In this document: positions 45,180 to 56,852 of the stretch, piece after piece
How the letters are laid out: each line of letters starts with the position of its first letter
Numbering within the stretch: the stretch's first letter is position 1
Assembly: GCA_028023455.1 (NCBI GenBank)
Contig: JAQFVV010006200.1
Location: forward strand, 4,060,860 to 4,124,859
Length of the DNA: 64,000 nt
DNA from: Epiperipatus broadwayi
Lineage: Eukaryota > Onychophora > Udeonychophora > Euonychophora > Peripatidae
Reading direction: 5' to 3'
Program-made: the position numbers and the translations under genes
The notes under the pieces: model-generated
Told to the model about the DNA's origin: nothing
Database searches by the model: none
What the model saw: only the letters and a program-made list of their open reading frames with translations

Positions 45180-47940
45180 AAAGAAGTTTGCTCACAAAGT
45201 GAAAGGGGCTCTTCGATTTCTTCTTCACATCTTAAAGAAATTGAAAGGCCAACTTCTTTTGTACACTACTAATACTTTTATTGTTGCAGCTCATATAACT
45301 ATTTGATTACTCACATAATACATAAATATGAATGAAATGCTGACTAATGTGCATGGGGAGTTTTCTGGTTCTTTTCACTTTAAATCCAAACAATCATCAA
45401 GATCATTCTTTCTAGCACCTTGAGAGTTTGTGAGGTATAAATTATTTTGAATACAAGAAATATTTATGTTTCTTTTTTGGATTTCATTTACCACTTTATG
45501 ACAAAAAATAAATTATGATCTTGTGACTTTACAGCTACTAATAAGGTGAGATTATTAAAATATGTAACTATAATATTAACTTCTGATCTTTAATTTTTTT
45601 CCTGCAAGCAGACGTCAGCACTATTATTTATTCATATGCCTTCAGGTGATTGTTCTTAAATATTCAAATTTATTTGCATAAACATAAACAACAAACTTCA
45701 TTTTTTCAATTGAAATCTTAAATGTTTAGATATTAGTGTAAATGATAAGCAAAATATTAGCAATAAATTCTTAAAAACAAAGTTATTAAATTTCATATAT
45801 TTTTATTATAAATTTTAAATTTTTATTGTCTACTTTTTTCAAATGTTTGTAGAAAAATATTATGATGATTATAATTTAATTCAATCCTACACACTAATGA
45901 GACTTCAATGCATTCCTAAACATTCTGATGGTACAGCCATTATTTTCACTTTTTTTTTTAGTTATCTATAACATTAGTTTTATAGTTCATATTTTTTTAC
46001 AGTTTAAATTGAAATAAAAATTATTAGTTTTAAAAAAATTTGAAGATGTCAATATCATACAGATAAAATTCAAATATCATGTAAATATCCAATTCCAAAA
46101 GAAGCTGACAATGCCCTGAATGGTTGTATCATAATACACAAAAGCCAAAAATATAATTGACTGATATATTATTTGGCAGCAGGCTTTTGAAAGCCATGTT
46201 TTTTCTTTTAGTATTTCAAAAATAAAAATTGTAATTTTCAGTGATTTATTTACATATTTATGCTTATTTATGCAACAGATTTGTAAAACATTTGTTTTAA
46301 ACCCAAAAAATACATATTAACAATTAGATTTTATTTTAAAATGTTTGTTTTTAAAAAGACAAGTCATTAAAATCATAGTTATGGTAAAGCAGGAGTTATG
46401 ATTGGTTTACTAAAATGTTTTCATAAACACTAATGAACAATTTTTTTATGAAATTTTAATTATGATAAGTATAATTTTAAATCTTAAAATTTATCATGTT
46501 TTAATTAAAACTTTTTTCCATTTTCACATATTTTATTCTATAATTTTTAGAAATAAATAAAAGTTACATTTTAATAGGCAAAGAGTCATTGTTAGCAGTA
46601 TATATTTTGCAAAGTTTAAATATTATCTTTTAAAATGTCTTTCATTTGTAAAGATTAATAAAATATAATATAGAATAAAGGGTATAATTGTAAAAATAAA
46701 ATGTTGCAAATAAGATTCAAATTGCTACTAAATTTTTTAAAAAGTGGGAGGAATTGGATAAATAATGGGTTAACATTATTTATTTAATATTCATATGATT
46801 AAAGAGTGCAAAGATAGTACAGGTACTTGACAAAAGTGGAGAGTAAAAGGACATTTAACATTTAAATAAATGTAAAGTAATATATCAAAACATATGAAGT
46901 TTTAAAATTTCATGTTTAATAAATAGGTATTAAAGTTTGACTTGTCAATTACTTAATATTTAAACATATAAGTTTTTATACTTTAAAGATATGATAGTTG
47001 TTATTTATAGAGATCTAAAATATATTGTTATTGACTAATGTCAAATCTATATAAAAATATAAAGTTGTTTTAGTTTCATGATAACTTTAGGATTTTTTTT
47101 AAAATATCGAGTTTGATAGTATAAAGATTATAAAAGTGGCCACCAGATGCATAAATGCATTACATGTAGATTTGAATCCTAAATATTTTACTAATAAAGG
47201 TAACATCCAAAAAATGATTTAGAATATTGGTATAATGCTCTACCATTTACTGTACAACAAATTACTCAAAATTAAAGGAGATAGTTCTAGATAGCCCATG
47301 TTAGAAATAGTCACACCATGTTTTGTCATTATAACTTTTTATTAATACAGTTTTCAGATACTTATTTTGTTTTGTTCTACAAATTCTTTCAATGGGATTA
47401 ATGTCTCTTCATTGTAATTAACTTCTTGTGTAACTTTTATTTTAAAATACTGTGTAATTTTGTAAATAATTGTAGAATAATTGTAAAATCTTTAAGATAT
47501 TATTCTAATTTAATACTTTATTTAGGCCTAAACCAAGCATTTCTGCCTTTCGATCAAATTGAACCACAAGTTCAAAGACATAAAAAAATAATTAGTCAGC
47601 TATACTCAAATATTAAATAAAATATTTAGATATTTTTGTTCAAAACAACAATAAATTAGTCTATAAATGTATTTTTAAAATTTAATTTAAATTTAATAAT
47701 ATTAAATGAGATGTGATTTTTGAAATGTTTTTATTTAATTACAAACTAATTTTTAAATAATGCATATTAATTACAAATTATTATAACATATAATTGTTAA
47801 ATGTGATGTTATCATTTAACTATTCATTCATTAGTTTTTTAATTCAAAAGCTTAATATAAACTTCTAATAAGAATATTCCACAATCCTAGATCTTTATTG
47901 CTTACTTTAATTGACTATAATTCTGAGTATCATTGTCTCT
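45180..47940. other. AT-rich spacer, one possible terminal exon
   Basis: No supported gene. At 47518-47620 a TTTATTTAG acceptor-like site precedes an in-frame stretch (LNQAFLPFDQIEPQVQRH and a further 13 residues) ending TAA with an overlapping AATAAA. It is noted as a candidate exon in the findings. The rest is AT-rich with no recognisable repeats. Confidence 0.35.
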
Positions 47941-47949
47941 GCATGGTTG

Positions 47950-48640
47950 ACATATGAAATCAAATGATATTTTTCTCTTGGACACTTTCCAGATTTCTTT
48001 CTCTTCATTATTTTTTTTTTTTTGAGTAAGTTGAAGTGCCTCAATATATAGTTGATCCAATTCAACTTTCTGGTTCTAATTTGAAGACAGTAAACCTTTT
48101 CTCTTGGGTTAGTCTCATAATATCATCTTTAACTTTCTTCACTTTCACATTACAAAATTTTAAATCTTCTAATATTATTAGTTAAAAAAGTCCAAGTCTT
48201 TGCTCCATATAGCAAAATGTAACAATTTATAATTTTCTTGCAGAATTTTAATGTCAAAATAGCCATTTCTCATAGAAAGCCTGTTCTGCCATAGCAATTC
48301 TCAGTATATTTTCTTTATACATTTTATACATTCGGCATTTATTTAATCTAAATATTCAAAATGATCAACTTTTTCCATTCACTCACTTTTTACCTTAATA
48401 TAGATAGATATCTTTAAAAATTCTATATGCGTACCATTGTCTTGTTTCTTTTGTTATTAATCTTGAAGCTAAATTAATTGGCAATTCTGTTAATATCTTA
48501 CATCATTTTTACTAGGATTTTTGGACTTCCTGTCAATACTGTCCTATTATCTGTAAATTCAATTATCTGGTAAATTTATTTACCCAATTTTAGACCACAT
48601 TTTGTTAAATAATTATTCAGTAGCTAAAAATAAATACTTC
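47950..48640 (-). pseudogene. RTE/L2-like LINE reverse transcriptase relic
   Basis: Minus-strand frames read QIIEFTDNRTVLTGSPKILV and MLQDINRIAN (an FADD-type block changed to FTDN), SFKINNKRNKTMV (thumb block) and YGAKTWTF (C-terminal YG-ETW block). All are separated by stops. The flanking LINE parts are missing. Confidence 0.6.
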
Positions 48641-49145
48641 AGATTTCCAACAAGACAAAATTTTAATTATCCAAACAGCTCTTGCAATAATATATGAAAT
48701 AAATTTGTACTAAATATTTGAGCAGAGTTAAGATGCATTCTTCTGACTGAAATAGTTCTAATAATGGTCTTTTTTTCACTTTAAAAAGTCATAGAACATA
48801 ACAGCTAGAGAGTAATTCAATTATTTATTAATAGTACTTAAATATTATTGCTTGATTGTTATACCTTTGCAGTGTAAGTATTATTTATTTATTGCAGAAT
48901 TTTAAAAACAAGTGAAATAGTTAGGCTCTGTAAATTCAAATATCAGCCATTAAAATAATTTGCAATAAATATTTAGGATGATTTAAGATACACTTTTCTG
49001 GTAATTGTAGTTCTAATTAATTCTTCATAAAAGACTGCTACAGAAAATGATTTTTTATTGTCATAGCAATTACAGGACAGTTCAATTGTTTATTAATAAT
49101 TCTTGGAAATTATTACTTGACTATTACACAGATATAATTCTACTA

Positions 49146-49146
<1 letters not shown>

Positions 49147-49181
<35 letters not shown>

Positions 49182-49182
49182 T
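49147..49182. repeat. (TA)n(TG)n microsatellite
   Basis: A run of TA then TG dinucleotides. Confidence 0.9.
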
Positions 49183-49671
49183 TTGATAAATCATAATCTC
49201 AAAAATGAATGAATCAAACCACATTGCATACTTAAAATATTTATAGACAAGATCAAATAAATAAATAAAAAGTGTCTGGAACTCTACTATAGATGAAGAT
49301 TTATCCAGGAACCATCTAAGAAAAAATAATAAAAAAGAAAAACAGTACTCATTAAAGTAATTAAATGCCAGATAGCAAGAATATATGACTTTCTTTTCTT
49401 GTTTTACCTTCCGGCTTAGAATAACTAGCTATCTATTTATTTATTAATAATATGGTAGACATCCAATTTAATGGTTGAAGACTATTAAAAAGAGAAATTC
49501 CAAGCTATTTAAAAAAAATTTCAAGCTTTATTCAGATGTCATTTAAATTTCAGATTGTAGTTATGGCATGTAATTACACTAATTATAATGCCTATAATAA
49601 CTTTCATATTTATATAATACAAATAAAATGTCCATTAATTAAAAACTATTATAATACAAAGGAAAATAATA

Positions 49672-50030
49672 AATATTATATACAGTCTTTTAATATGCAA
49701 AAGTACTTTCAGTTAATTCCTTAACTTTCCTCAACTGCCATTAAATTCAAAAATATAATGTAAGCAAATGTCATCAATTCAAATGTCATGAATCCCGACT
49801 TTATCTTTAGCAGCTTGTTTATTAATTATATTCATTTTATTTCTATTTATTAAAATTACCTCCTTAATTTTTCTTTTACTATGGTTTCTCTCTTTATGAA
49901 GAATCTTAATCATAGTAAAAGAAAAATTAAGGAGGCAATTTTAATATAAAAAAAAAAAGAATAAAGGAGAGTTAAGGAATTAACTGAAAGTACTTCTGCA
50001 GATTGAAAGACTGTATATAATAGTTAACTA
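49672..50030. repeat. Nested inverted repeats
   Basis: The inner arms 49848-49882 and 49912-49946 (CTCCTTAATTTTTCTTTTAC mirrored) are nearly perfect. The outer arms, about 49672-49730 and 49965-50022, share ACAGTCTTT..AAAGTACTTTCAGTTAATTC-type sequence. Likely a foldback element. The anomalous block begins just beyond it. Confidence 0.6.
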
Positions 50031-50063
50031 CCATTATATATATATATATATATATGAAAATAA

Positions 50064-50935
50064 TCCCCCCCTCCCCCCCCCCCTATCAAAAAAAAAAATT
50101 CAAAAAATTTCAACAATTTTCAAAAAACATTTTAATCACCCAAAAAAATCAAACCCTAAAACCAAACCCCCCCAACCCCCCCCCTCAATTCATACCCCTC
50201 ACCACCCCACCACCCCAAAAAACACAAAAACCCCAAATATATAAAAAAAAAAAAAAAAAAAAAAACATACCAAAATAAACATAAAAAAACAAATAACACA
50301 CCCCCCTCCCTACCAACAATTACTAACAAAAAAAAGGTTTCTACCAAAAAAACCAAAAAAAGAAGAAATTTTTTCCACCAAAAAAAAAAAGAACCCACAA
50401 CAACCTCCCTCTTTAATTTACTCTCCCCCGGCCCACCAGAGAGAAAGAAGAAAAACTATATCTAAAAAAAGGAATAGAAAATATAAATCAAAAACATTAC
50501 AACCGCTCAGAATTTTTTAAACAAAATTCCCCAACCCCACCCCAAAAACCCAGATATTAAAAAGAAAAAACCATCACAAGAAAGCGAGCAAGAAATAAGA
50601 AATGACCCAAATAAAATTCTGTGTAGATAGGGGACGGGAAACAAAACCATACCCCAAAAAATCAACGGTGGAGCTAGAAAAAAAATTTTGAAAAAACACA
50701 TAAAAAGTGGTGTTTGAAATTTTTTTTCTCAAACCCCCCCAACCAGCGAAGAGAACCCCCCCCAACCCCCTAAGATGAGGAGGCGAGAAAAAAAAAAGGG
50801 GAGGGGTTGTTAACTCATTTTTTTTTTTTTTTAAAAAAAACAATTATATTAAATTGGGGCGTTGGTGGAATAAGCCCCTCCCAACAAAAAAAAAAAAGGT
50901 GGGAGGTGAGAGGAGGAAACTTTTTTTTTTTTTTC
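50064..50935. other. Compositionally anomalous block, probable assembly artefact
   Basis: Dominated by C and A homopolymer runs, with very few G or T until about 50600, then G/A homopolymers, unlike anything else in the window. It is bracketed on both sides by the same ATATATATATGAAAATAATC sequence: the left copy at about 50042-50065 runs into poly-C, and the right copy at 50940-50958 continues into genuine foldback sequence. No coding meaning is assigned to the frames inside. Confidence 0.7.
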
Positions 50936-50939
50936 TTAT

Positions 50940-51440
50940 ATATATATGAAAATAATCCCAGTGCTAATGCTAAACTGAAATAAATATCCAAATATTAAAT
51001 TACCTCACATCGTTAATAAATCCAGCACTTCCCTTTGTGAAATAAATATATTAAGAGTCCATATTTCAAAATAACTAACCTCAAAATGATACCACTTTGA
51101 AAACTGTACGCTATTAGATCTTAAAAATTGAAATATGAACTAATTCAAACAAAAAACTTGAGATTTAAATAAGCAATGATCTTAATTTTGCTACTAAACA
51201 TATATAATTGTATTAGGGTGGTTTAAAGATTTAAAAAATTTTAAGCTTTTTGTTTGAATTAGTTTATATTTCAATATTTAAGATCTAATAGCATATAGTT
51301 TAAAAATGGTATCATTTTGAGGCTGGCTATTTTGAAATACAGACTCTAATTTATTTATTTCACAAAGGGTGGTGCTGGATTTCTTAACCATGTGGGCTGA
51401 TTTAATATTTGGATATATCTATACACACATATATACATTC
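50940..51440. mobile_element. Foldback element, arms about 180-190 bp
   Basis: The left arm (about 50975-51165: AAATATCCAAATATTAAATT, AAATCCAGCACTTCCCTTTG, CAAAATGATACCA, TAATTCAAACAAAAA) is mirrored by the right arm (about 51248-51420: TTTTTGTTTGAATTAGTTTA, TGGTATCATTTTGAGG, CACAAAGGGTGGTGCTGGAT). A partial relative is at 56.42-56.54 kb. Non-coding. Confidence 0.65.
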
Positions 51441-52228
51441 ATTGGAAGCTTCAGTTACTTCCTGTTTAGTTAAATATAATCTTAGTTATTTATTATTTAC
51501 AGATATTAAAACAGACTTTTCATTTCATATTTAGAGATTGTTTAAACTAAAACTTGGCTTTGATCCTTTGAATATTTAAATGGTGATTCTTATCATTTAT
51601 TCTATAAATATATATAATCAATAGATCAAATTTATTCCCACATTTAAAATTACATAAATAAACTAAGCATATCTAAGAACAAAGGCTAAGAGTCAATTGG
51701 TATTATCTGACTTTTGGAGTGTTTATTTGTGTTATATAACTCATTGGAAGCTTCAGTTATTTATTGTTTAGTTGTACATGCACACACGCACGTGAACACA
51801 CACCCTCACATATATATATATATTAAACCAATTTATCAATAGCTAGCTGGTTTCCAAATGTAATTTATATGAGAATAATAAAAGTTTAATAAATTAATAG
51901 AATCTATAATCTGTTGTTAAGACAAACACTGTAAATAAAAATATGGAATCCATGAATATGAAGTTATTTATTTCTTACTCTATTTTTATGAACTTTGACA
52001 TTTTTATTTAATTTCAAAGTACTCTAATCTAAAATTTATTACAAAAACTAGGAATAACATAAATAATTCCACAAAAGATATTTTTATCAATTCTCTCTTT
52101 TGTATTATTCAATAAATTATTTAGAATAGCACTCATCCACCATGTTATTTTCTAATTATAAAAAAAATATTATGGTTTCTTCTCAAAACATTATAAGAAG
52201 ATAATTTAAAAGACAAATAAAAAAACAC

Positions 52229-52250
52229 ATCATCATCATCATCATCATCA

Positions 52251-52291
<41 letters not shown>

Positions 52292-52292
52292 G
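52229..52292. repeat. (CAT)n(TAT)n microsatellite
   Basis: CAT triplets passing into TAT triplets. Confidence 0.95.
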
Positions 52293-52447
52293 ACATTTTA
52301 AAAAATATTATCATTAGTATAGTTTCTATTAAATAAAATAACTTTGAACAATTTTTTAGAATAGCATATACTACTGTAATTGATACAGATAGACTCAGAT
52401 ATCTATATTCCATTTTATATTTAGTGATTCTTTAAACGCTTCAAGTT

Positions 52448-52548
52448 TTTTTTCCTATGTCAAAGCATTAGCTGGGAAGTAAACCCGCAAACCTGGAACA
52501 ACTTCTTGTAAGGCAGCTGTGCTGACCACTCAACCACAAATGCTTGAC
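52448..52548 (-). mobile_element. Tiny tRNA-only SINE, copy 4
   Basis: The body (52543-52465, minus) has anticodon loop CTTACAA (UAC), the same extra bases beside the B box as copy 3, leader GTCAA, trailer TTTGACATAGG and an A-rich tail. A 15-bp target duplication TAAACRCTTCAAGTT (52433-52447 and 52549-52563) has one mismatch. The unusual preservation of both target copies marks a fairly recent event. Confidence 0.8.
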
Positions 52549-53023
52549 TAAACACTTCAAGTTGACATAAAACAATATTGTGATAACTAATTGATAAATT
52601 TAAGATTCTTTTTTCCTTGCCAAAGGGATTTCTCTTAAAACCATTACATAAATACTGACATTCAAATTAATTTATCATAAATTCAATATGTAATTTTAAA
52701 TTCTCATTACTTTTAATTGATAGGTTTGTTTTTGAAATTTTAATATTATTTGTCTTTTCAATTTCTTATTTGGTTTTGAGAGAAAAAAGAGAAGAGTAGG
52801 AGAGAGTGAAAAAAAAAAGTCATTCGTAAGTTTTTTTTAAAATTGTTATCTTAAGAAGAAAAAAAAATCTTTTTTAAACTAAAAAAAATAAATAATAAAA
52901 CAATATATATGAATAACAAATTTTAAGTTTTAAATTTCTTTATTAAATACAAACATTTTAAATGTAGAACACAAAGTTTATCCTTTTTTTACATTAAAGT
53001 GATTGGTTAATATCTTCATGTTC

Positions 53024-53207
53024 TCATTTCCAGTACTTAAGATTTGTCTATACTTAAGCGTTTGCATTGAAAGAGTAGGTGGATTCATTTTATTTTTTCA
53101 CAGAGACTTTATCTTGTGTTGGAGATGAGAGTATTCATTTATTATTAAGATTCATAAAAAGTGCATGTGCATTAGCTTGAAAAGCTGATCTTTAGTTTAT
53201 TACATTA
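53024..53207 (+). repeat. Single copy of the LTR-like repeat
   Basis: TTCCAGTACTTAAGATTTG, TACTTAAGCGTTTGCATTG, GAGTAGGTGGATTCATTTTA, TATCTTGTGTTGGAGATGAG and AGCTGATCTTTAG, collinear with the 35.10-35.28 kb copy. Confidence 0.65.
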
Positions 53208-53527
53208 ATTTATAAAAATTATAAAAAAGTATTTGTTATAATGCATGAAATTGTTTCATTTTTATCTTTTCTGTTTTAACTATTTAAGTATCTATATTTT
53301 ACATATATAAAATAGGCTAAATCTTAAATTTATTGATTAGTTTTCAAGATCTCAACTTTCAGTTAATTAAAAAATCAATTAAAGGAAAAATGGAATATAG
53401 ATATCTGAGTCCATTGGGACCAATGTAATCTTTATGAAATTATTTTTTTGAAGCACAACCATATTCTTAGAACTATGTTATTCTTCTCCTTCACTTTCTT
53501 TGCATATCTTCATATAATCATATGTTA

Positions 53528-53726
53528 TTTATAATACTTCACTCATATACACTTTAATGAAAGTAATTTTCTTAACCTTCTTTATTTTCTTACAGTTTCG
53601 ACTGTCCAGCAGTCTTTGTCAGAGCTACAAGATTTGAACAATACAAATACATAATTATCATTTCAGATATATATGTATAAATCATATATAAATCAAATAT
53701 ATATATATATATATATATATCTCCAT

Positions 53727-53761
<35 letters not shown>

Positions 53762-54496
53762 AAACATACACATACATATCAAAAAATAGACATATATCTT
53801 CTTCATATATATACACATATAAATCCATATGACCCCCAGACATATATATAATCCATATACATCTATATATACATATGCATATCCAATACTTAGACATACT
53901 TCTTTTAAACATATATCTATATACAGATATACATACACCTATAAACACATATACAATCCTCATATATCTTTACTAATACACATCTATATGTATATTTTAC
54001 CTACACATATATAAAAAAATATATATAAAATACAAAACATATATATATATATATTTATATATGTGTAGGTAAAATATACATATAGATGTGTATTAGTAAA
54101 GATATATGAGGCTTGTATATGTGTCTATAGGTGTATGTATATCTGTATATAGATGTATGTTTAAAAGAGGTATGTCTAAGTATTGGATATGCATATGTAT
54201 AAATAGATGTATATGGATTATATATATGTCTGGGGATCATATGGATTTATATGTGTATATATAAAAAGAAGAATATATGTCTATTTTTTGATATGTATGT
54301 GTATGTTTTGTATATATATATATATATTTGATTTATATATGATTTATACATATATATCTGAAATGATAATTATGTATTTGTATTGTTCAAATCTTGTAGC
54401 TCTGACGAAGACTGCTGGACAGTTGAAACTGTAAGAAAATAAAGAAGGTTAAGAAAATTACTTGCATTAAAGTGTATATGAGTGAAGTATTATAAA
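53528..54496. mobile_element. 969-bp near-perfect palindrome
   Basis: Arms of about 484 bp meet near 54012 and match almost base for base, apart from length changes in (TA)n tracts and a few substitutions. The ends read TTTATAATACTTCACTCATA and its reverse complement. Each arm carries, near its outer end, CTCTGACRAAGACTGCTGGA and AGTYGAAACTGTAAG in the outward-reading strand. A 13-bp direct repeat ATTCTTAGAACTA occurs at 53463-53475 and 54496-54508. Frames inside encode only Tyr/Ile repeats. It interrupts or abuts the PLE RT fragment. Confidence 0.8.
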
Positions 54497-54509
54497 TTCT
54501 TAGAACTAC

Positions 54510-54803
54510 TTAATTTCTCATTTCTCTAACAAAAATGTTTTAAAGCTGCATTTTTATGGCTTACAGGATGATAGTTATCAGATCTAGTTATAGATTTTAA
54601 ATCCTTATTCATAAAAACATTAACTACCAAACTATCTACTTTTAAATGTCTTATTACTATCAAATCCAAAATCTTTAATTGATCAAAATTTCCCCTCTTA
54701 AAAATATTTTATAGAAGGCTCAAAACTATTGAATTTATTCAACAGTTCCTCCAATTCATCTATTCTACTACAAAACAACCATCAAAACAACTAACAAATA
54801 ATT
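54510..54803 (-). pseudogene. Penelope-like element reverse transcriptase fragment
   Basis: Minus-strand blocks: CFDGCFVV (the YVDD-x-FV catalytic box, second Asp changed to Gly), RIDELEELLNKFNSFEPSIK, then after a frameshift KILDLIVIRHLKVDSLVVNV and SDNYHPVSHKNAALKHF. The series 'YVDD...LL..lNs..P.IkF...LpfLDl...r.....l...vyrKpT.T...S.HP..HK.aa...' is the signature of the RT C-terminal part of Penelope-like elements. The YRKPT block is decayed (FMNKDLKS). The fragment is followed on the plus side by a hammerhead-bearing repeat in the same orientation. No GIY-YIG domain is seen. Confidence 0.75.
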
Positions 54804-54867
54804 TTAAATATTTATATTTGTTATCAATAACTTTTTTATTTAAATAATTATTATATAAGGGATACAA

Positions 54868-55215
54868 ACTCAGACTTTCACACAACCCTCAACTCTCCAA
54901 GCCATCTCATATTCCTGATCCACCTGAACACACACATGTTGAAAAGATAAATAATCACCAATATATGTATTCCATGTTAAACCAGCAATCATCAGTTGGT
55001 CCAGATTACTATCTCCACACATATATACAATCAATGCTCAGCTTTATATTAAGATAGCCAATCTTCATACTTTAATGGACAGGCTGCAAACTACTCCAAC
55101 CCACAACTCTTCAGCCATCCATTTCATTAAAAATATGATGATGGAACGTTCAAAGCCCATGTTAGTGCCAAGGTTGTCATCCTACCCATGTTGACCATTA
55201 GTCATTCTAACACCT
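54868..55215 (-). mobile_element. PLE terminal repeat with hammerhead, adjacent to the PLE RT
   Basis: In unit orientation it carries TTAGAATGACTAATGGTCAA, GGCTTTGAACGTTCCATCAT, TGGATGGCTGAAGAGTTG, TGTCCATTAAAGTATGAAGA, the hammerhead core, TTCAACATGTGTGTGTTC and GAGGGTTGTGTGAAAGTCTG. About 350 bp. It lies about 65 bp upstream of the RT fragment on the same strand, which supports identification of the whole repeat family as PLE terminal repeats. Confidence 0.7.
54945..55014 (-). ncRNA. Hammerhead ribozyme motif (copy 8)
   Basis: CTGATGA is intact. Stem II is TTGCT/AACAT with loop GGTTT. GAAA is changed to GGAA. Stem III and cleavage site TACATATA are intact. Stem I pairs ACCAA with TTGGT, then AATC with GATT and AGAT with ATCT across two internal loops, the best stem I in the window. 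Inactive because of the core change. Confidence 0.65.
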
Positions 55216-55219
55216 AATC

Positions 55220-56376
55220 CTTATAAATTAAACAAATCAAAGATAAAATAAATATAATTTATTATTTATACATTAAAACAAACAGCACAGGTTGAAAGGT
55301 TAATTTCCTTCTACATAATTACATATATATCCAGCACTAAACTCTTAATTTATATATATTAATCTTTCTATAATTTTATAAAACTTATACTTTAATGCAG
55401 AGAATCCTCCAATAACAAAAACAAATCTTTAATAACTTTAATTTTTTCTAAAAAAAAGATTCATTATTAGGTAATACAGAAATAAAAACATCAGTACTGT
55501 TTAATCTATGAATAGACTGATACATATATTTTATATCAAAACTGCTATATACTTAATTGTTTTGCACTTTAAATTAATTAATTATAATTAAAAATCTCAA
55601 ATGAAGGTGAAACCATACAATTACCAAAGTTGATAAACTCTTTCTTTAAAAATAATTATTAAAAAAGTTAAAAATCTCTTCAACAATTATCAATCAGTAA
55701 AATCAAAAGTTTAAAAAAAAAAAACAACAACACATCCTATGTTTTTTTAATATTCATAAAGATCTTAGCTGATACGAAATTATTCAAAAAATTAAAAAAT
55801 TTCAACTTTTGCATTTTTCTCATAATGCTTATTAATAAATTCGTTTTAATTATGATATTACAATTATTTCCTAAATGAATGTATTTATCATTATTTAATT
55901 ATTTATTTACCCTTTTTCTAAAAAAATGTCCCTTGCATAATAAGAAAATGACTATCTTTGTCTTCGTGAGAGAATTGATAGGAATATCATTGTAGAGTTG
56001 TTTTAAATTACATATAGGTTAAAGAAATTTGAGTTTAAATGAAAGAGTGAAATTTCATTAAGTAAAGTAAAAAATAAATGTCTTAGTTCTGCATTATCTA
56101 ATTATGGAAGAAATATTAATATGTTTGAGCAAGTTAAGGTGTCTAGAAGTGAAAAAGAATTTTTTTAAATAAATATTTATAATCCTGAAATATTAATTTG
56201 TTTAAAACTAATTTTACTATCTAAGATAATTGTATTATTTTATATTTAAGAAGTCTGTCTTGGCAGGAAAACTATTGGTAATAAATCTTTAATTTGATTT
56301 TGGCTGGTGATTTTATTTTGAATAGGTGTATTTGAGTTTGTAATATTGACTAATTTAGTTTTTGCCATTTGATGTT

Positions 56377-56380
<4 letters not shown>
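55220..56380. other. AT-rich spacer
   Basis: No convincing gene. A plus-strand stretch near 56290 reading NLILAGDFILNRC recalls a LINE endonuclease GDFN block, but the flanks do not support it. Confidence 0.35.
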
Positions 56381-56414
<34 letters not shown>

Positions 56415-56540
56415 TAGCTGTTTTGAGATGTGAGTTCTAATACATTTATTCATAGAGGGCGTAGCTGAAAATTTCTTAATGTTTCAGGTGATTTGATATT
56501 TGGTATTTACTGGAAATATTTTCATATATATATATATGTT
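56381..56540. repeat. Microsatellite and foldback fragment
   Basis: (AC)n(AT)n at 56381-56414, followed by a single-arm relative of the foldback at 50.94-51.44 kb (TTTTGAGATGTGAGTTCTAA, TTTCTTAATGTTTCAGGTGA, ATTTGATATTTGG), ending at another (AT)n run. Confidence 0.5.
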
Positions 56541-56800
56541 AGATGTTACTGACATCATTGAACAAATTAAGAGACTGAAGTGGAGTTGGGATGTGCATAT
56601 TGCTAGAAGAGATAATAATAAGATGGATAGTTGAAATCTTAAACAAAAATTCCAAGAGATTGTAAAAGATCTAGAAAGAGATCATATGGGAGATGGCTGG
56701 ATGAAATAAGAAAGTGTACTGGTGTGATGTGGAGAAGAGAGGCTAAAAACTTGGAGAGACTTTCATTCTGCAGTAGATCAATATTAATTAAAAATGATGA
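56541..56800 (+). mobile_element. RTE-like LINE 3' end
   Basis: The plus strand reads LDVTDIIEQIKRLKWSWDVH and IARRDNN, then after a frameshift RSRKRSYGRWLDEIRKCTGV and MWRREAKNLERL, the C-terminal tail typical of RTE/BovB-type ORFs. A GATGATAATATA tail follows. A shorter relative is at 0.42-0.53 kb. Confidence 0.7.
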
Positions 56801-56852
56801 TAATATATATGTATTTAAATAAAGCAACATGATGTGTTATCCATCTTCCATG

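Noticed and set aside
50054-50843. Pro/Lys-rich and Phe/Gly-rich frames
   Set aside because: They lie in the homopolymer block that looks like low-quality assembly.
53682-54240. Several Tyr/Ile-rich frames on both strands
   Set aside because: (TA)n-based sequence in the two arms of the palindrome gives mirrored frames. No independent coding evidence.
55900-56360. LINE endonuclease near the LAGDFILNR stretch
   Set aside because: Only one short motif-like string; flanking blocks do not fit and stops are frequent.
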